NCBI GenBank assembly: GCA_963575745.1
Contig: CAUYUJ010018638.1
Location: 226,001 to 290,000, forward strand
DNA length: 64,000 nucleotides
Source of the DNA: Prorocentrum cordatum
Taxonomy: Eukaryota; Sar; Dinophyceae; Prorocentrales; Prorocentraceae
Direction of reading: 5' to 3'
This document shows positions 61,721 to 64,000 of the stretch, piece by piece. Numbering within the stretch: position 1 is the first letter of the stretch; every line of letters starts with the position of its first letter. The notes under the pieces were generated by a model, which was not told the origin of the DNA, made no database searches, and worked only from the letters and a program-made list of their open reading frames with translations. A program made the position numbers and the translations under genes.

Positions 61721-62499
61721 CTTCAGGGCCACACCCCCCGAAATAATTCCGAGTGCCCACGACGCTGGCAAGGCGCTGGCGGAGCGTCGAACGAGTTCTC
61801 GCCTCCCAGGGCCCGACGCGCGAAGCTGTCCCAGGGGTGTCGCCCTTCAGGGCCCTCCAGTTTCGGTTCTGTCTTGGTGTTCGAAATCCCGCCAGCCATC
61901 TGGGCGTATGTGGTTTAGAGAGTTTCCGCTTCCACCCCTCCGTCTTCCCCTTCCGGGAGGGGTTTTCCCCTCCCCCTACCCCCTCCCCTGGACCCGGACA
62001 AAGGGTTTCGCGAGTCGTCGGAGCGTCCAAAACGGCCTCGGCGAGGAAGCCAAAATCAGTGGCTTCGGTTCTTTCTTGGTGCTCGAAATTCGTCCTCGTG
62101 GCCGAGGCCGGAAAGTAGGTTGGAACATCATAGCCCCGCTCCTCTGTAGAGAGCAAGAGATCCACCCTCACAATCAGCACCCCAGCAGGCGAAGCCGTTC
62201 AGTAAACGCACCCAAAGAAAGAATCCAACAGGGCAGGGCTGCTTCGTACACGCCCAGGGCCGCCGTTCAGTAAACGCTAATTTTCGCGGTCGGGGTGTTT
62301 TTTCCCCCATTGACTCTCGGGCGCTGGCAGGATTGGGACCTGGTTTATCGATGCGCGCTGCGGAACGCCTTCCCCGCCCCATTCGAATGGCCAGGACCAC
62401 CGTCGCCCGAAAACATGCAAGCTACGACAGCCCTGGTGCAATGATTCCAGCACCTCTTGTTCTGCCTTCGGGGCCCTATCACTGACGCCCCGGGCCCTG
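61721..62499. other. No gene recognised
   Basis: GCCGTTCAGTAAACGC occurs twice (62197, 62262). CTTCGGTTCT-type short words recur at 61862 and 62062. No gene. Confidence 0.45.
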
Positions 62500-62680
62500 G
62501 CTACCGTCGGCCCGTACCAGAAGGATGCGCGACAAGGATGCAAGGGCCTCGGAAGGCCATCTCGAAGCTTTTCGAGCGGGGCGCGGCCAATGAAAGTGGC
62601 CAAGTGTTGACCGAGGAGGGAAGGATGCAAAGGTACCCTTGGGAAAATTGCCCATCCTTGCCATACTTGTCGACTGTATA
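62500..62680 (+). repeat. Dispersed repeat, CTCGAGCGGGGCGCGG family, copy 4
   Basis: Contains AGAAGGATGCGCGACAAGG, CTTTTCGAGCGGGGCGCGG, AAGTGGCCAAG, ACCGAGGAGG, AAGGATGCAAAGGTACCC and TTGCCCATCCTTGCC, in the order of the copies near the window start. Confidence 0.7.
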
Positions 62681-62824
62681 CCCGATCATCCTCCTGCTGC
62701 GGCTCCCGAACTGCCACCCTCCCCTCCGGCAAGTGGCTCTTGTCGTAATACGTGGTGCACATCCTGGGCGCTGCCGCGCGCCACGAGTCCCCGCGCCCTC
62801 CGCCGTGGGCACGCCTGGCGAACA

Positions 62825-63010
62825 GGTCGGGGGCGCCCGAAAGGGGAGGTCGCAACTCATGGCCCGAGGCACGTGCGCGGCCTACCGGGGGAGGGAACGG
62901 GGGGCGCATCAAGCTAAGAAGAGGGGCCACAACATCTGGGAGGTGTCCTGGCCCCCGCCCTGAGATCCACCCCCCCTGGCCATCGCCCCCCCTCGTGGCC
63001 GCCCCCGAGC
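62825..63010. mobile_element. Foldback element, CGGGGGCGG family, copy 3, diverged
   Basis: GGGGGCGCCCGAAAGGGGAG, ACTCATGGCC, GCACGTGCGCGGCC, AAGAGGGGCCACAACATCTG and the right end GAGATCCACCCCCC to GGCCGCCCCCG follow the order of 58290-58485. Confidence 0.6.
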
Positions 63011-63079
63011 ACGGCAACGCTGGCGATCCTCGCGCGTGGTGGGCGGGCCAGCGTTACGGGGCAGTAGGGAGGCTGGGGA

Positions 63080-64000
63080 GGTCCGCCTCCTCCTCCTCCT
63101 TCTCCTCCTCCTCCCACTCCTCCTCCTCCTCCTGCTTCGTCTTCTCCTCCTCCTCCTCCTCCGCCACCGCCTCCACCTCCGCCTCCGCCTCCTCCTCCTC
63201 ATCTTCCTCCTCCTCATCCTCGTCCTCCTCCTCCTCCTTCTCCCCCCCCCCCTCCTCCTCCACCTCCTCCTCCACTTCCTCCAGCTCCTCCCTCCTCCTC
63301 CTCTTCCTCCTTCCTTCTCCTCCTCCTCCTCCTCCTCCTCCCACTCCTCCTCCTCCTCCTCCTCCTCCTCCTCTCCTCCTCCTCCCTCCTCCTCTCCTTT
63401 TCCCCTCCTCCTCCTCCTCTCCTCCTCCTCCTCCTCACTTGCTGCTCCTCCTCCTCCTCCTCCTCCTCCTCCTCCTGATCACCCTCCTCCACCTCCTCTT
63501 CCTCTCCTCCTCCTCCTCCTCCTCCTCCCGCCTCCCCTCCTCCTTACTTGCTCCTCCTTCTCCTTCTCCTTCTCCTCGGCCCTTCTCCTCTCTCCTCCTC
63601 CTCCTCCTCCTCCTCCTCTTCTTCCTTCGTTACTTCCTCTTCTTCGTCGTATAAGTATACTTAGCAGTATTATTAGTATTAGTGTTCTCATTGGTCTTAT
63701 TAGTATTAGTAGTATCGCTCGTCCAATCCTTGGTAGTATGAGCACTAGTAGTATTATTCATTTTGTTATTATTTTCCTTCATACTATTATGCTTAGTATG
63801 CTTATCAGTATGAAGAGATTCTGAGTATTCGTATTCTTCGTATTAGTAGTATTATTATTCCTCCTCCTCCCCTCCTTCTCCTCCATCTCCTCCATATCCT
63901 CAATCTCCTCCTCCTCTGCGCCTCCTCCTCCTCTTCCGCCTCTCCCTCCCCCTCCACCTCGCCCCCCCCTCCCCCCTCCCCTTCCTCCTCCTCCTCCTCC
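63080..64000. repeat. Long CTC-triplet tract, interrupted by a TAGTATTAG patch
   Basis: About 570 bp of CTC-type triplets, then about 190 bp of AT-rich TAGTATTAG-like triplets (63655-63850), then CTC triplets to the window end. It is almost pure polypyrimidine on the plus strand. Confidence 0.95.

Noticed and set aside
62752-63824. Ser/Leu/Pro-rich frames up to 300 codons
   Set aside because: Created by the terminal CTC tract.
1-64000. tRNA, rRNA or snRNA genes
   Set aside because: No cloverleaf with a convincing T-loop word and no rRNA core sequence was recognised on either strand by eye; a covariance-model scan would be needed to exclude them.

Overview
This window is nuclear DNA of a dinoflagellate. 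The decisive evidence is a complete match to the 22-nt dinoflagellate spliced leader at 22462-22483 (minus strand), followed directly by a truncated second leader. Two further signs agree: a protein gene whose reading frame is restored only with GC-AG, GT-AG and GA-AG introns, and very GC-rich DNA with few genes and many repeats. The genus cannot be fixed from the sequence; a large-genome species (for example Prorocentrum-like) is a guess.

Only two loci look like functional coding units. (1) At 16260-22483, minus strand, lies an apparently intact non-LTR retrotransposon. It has ORF1 with a zinc finger and coiled coil, and ORF2 with APE endonuclease, reverse transcriptase (YVDD), a zinc knuckle and RNase H. 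A 12-bp target-site duplication flanks it, a five-A tail ends it, and its 5' end is the spliced leader plus a relic leader. It therefore appears to have been copied from a trans-spliced mRNA at least twice. (2) At 51379-54649, minus strand, is a four-exon M1-family zinc aminopeptidase of 890 residues with all catalytic motifs. Its second intron is almost entirely one copy of a foldback (MITE-like) repeat that occurs three more times in the window, so it resembles an introner. A third, decayed non-LTR retrotransposon (35190-38000, minus strand) has frameshifts and a destroyed RT active site (YAGG).

The remainder is non-coding. From 1 to 13.4 kb it holds MITE-like foldback elements, a 72-bp satellite and a degenerate tandem repeat. 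From 13.5 to 16.2 kb it is simple repeats and unremarkable sequence. From 22.5 to 31.3 kb there is a 16-bp minisatellite, arrays of a box reading CTCGAGACATCC, a satellite of about 150 bp built from GTC and GCC triplets, and a recent 3654-bp tandem segmental duplication. From 38 to 64 kb there are microsatellites (TA, CATA, GTG, CA, CTC) and more foldback families, several with visible target-site duplications or nested insertions.

In effect the window shows retroposition through trans-spliced RNA together with several foldback-repeat families, one of which has become an intron. Most long open frames in this GC-rich DNA are shadows or low-complexity translations and are not annotated as genes. 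Copy numbers, clade assignments and identities were judged by eye.
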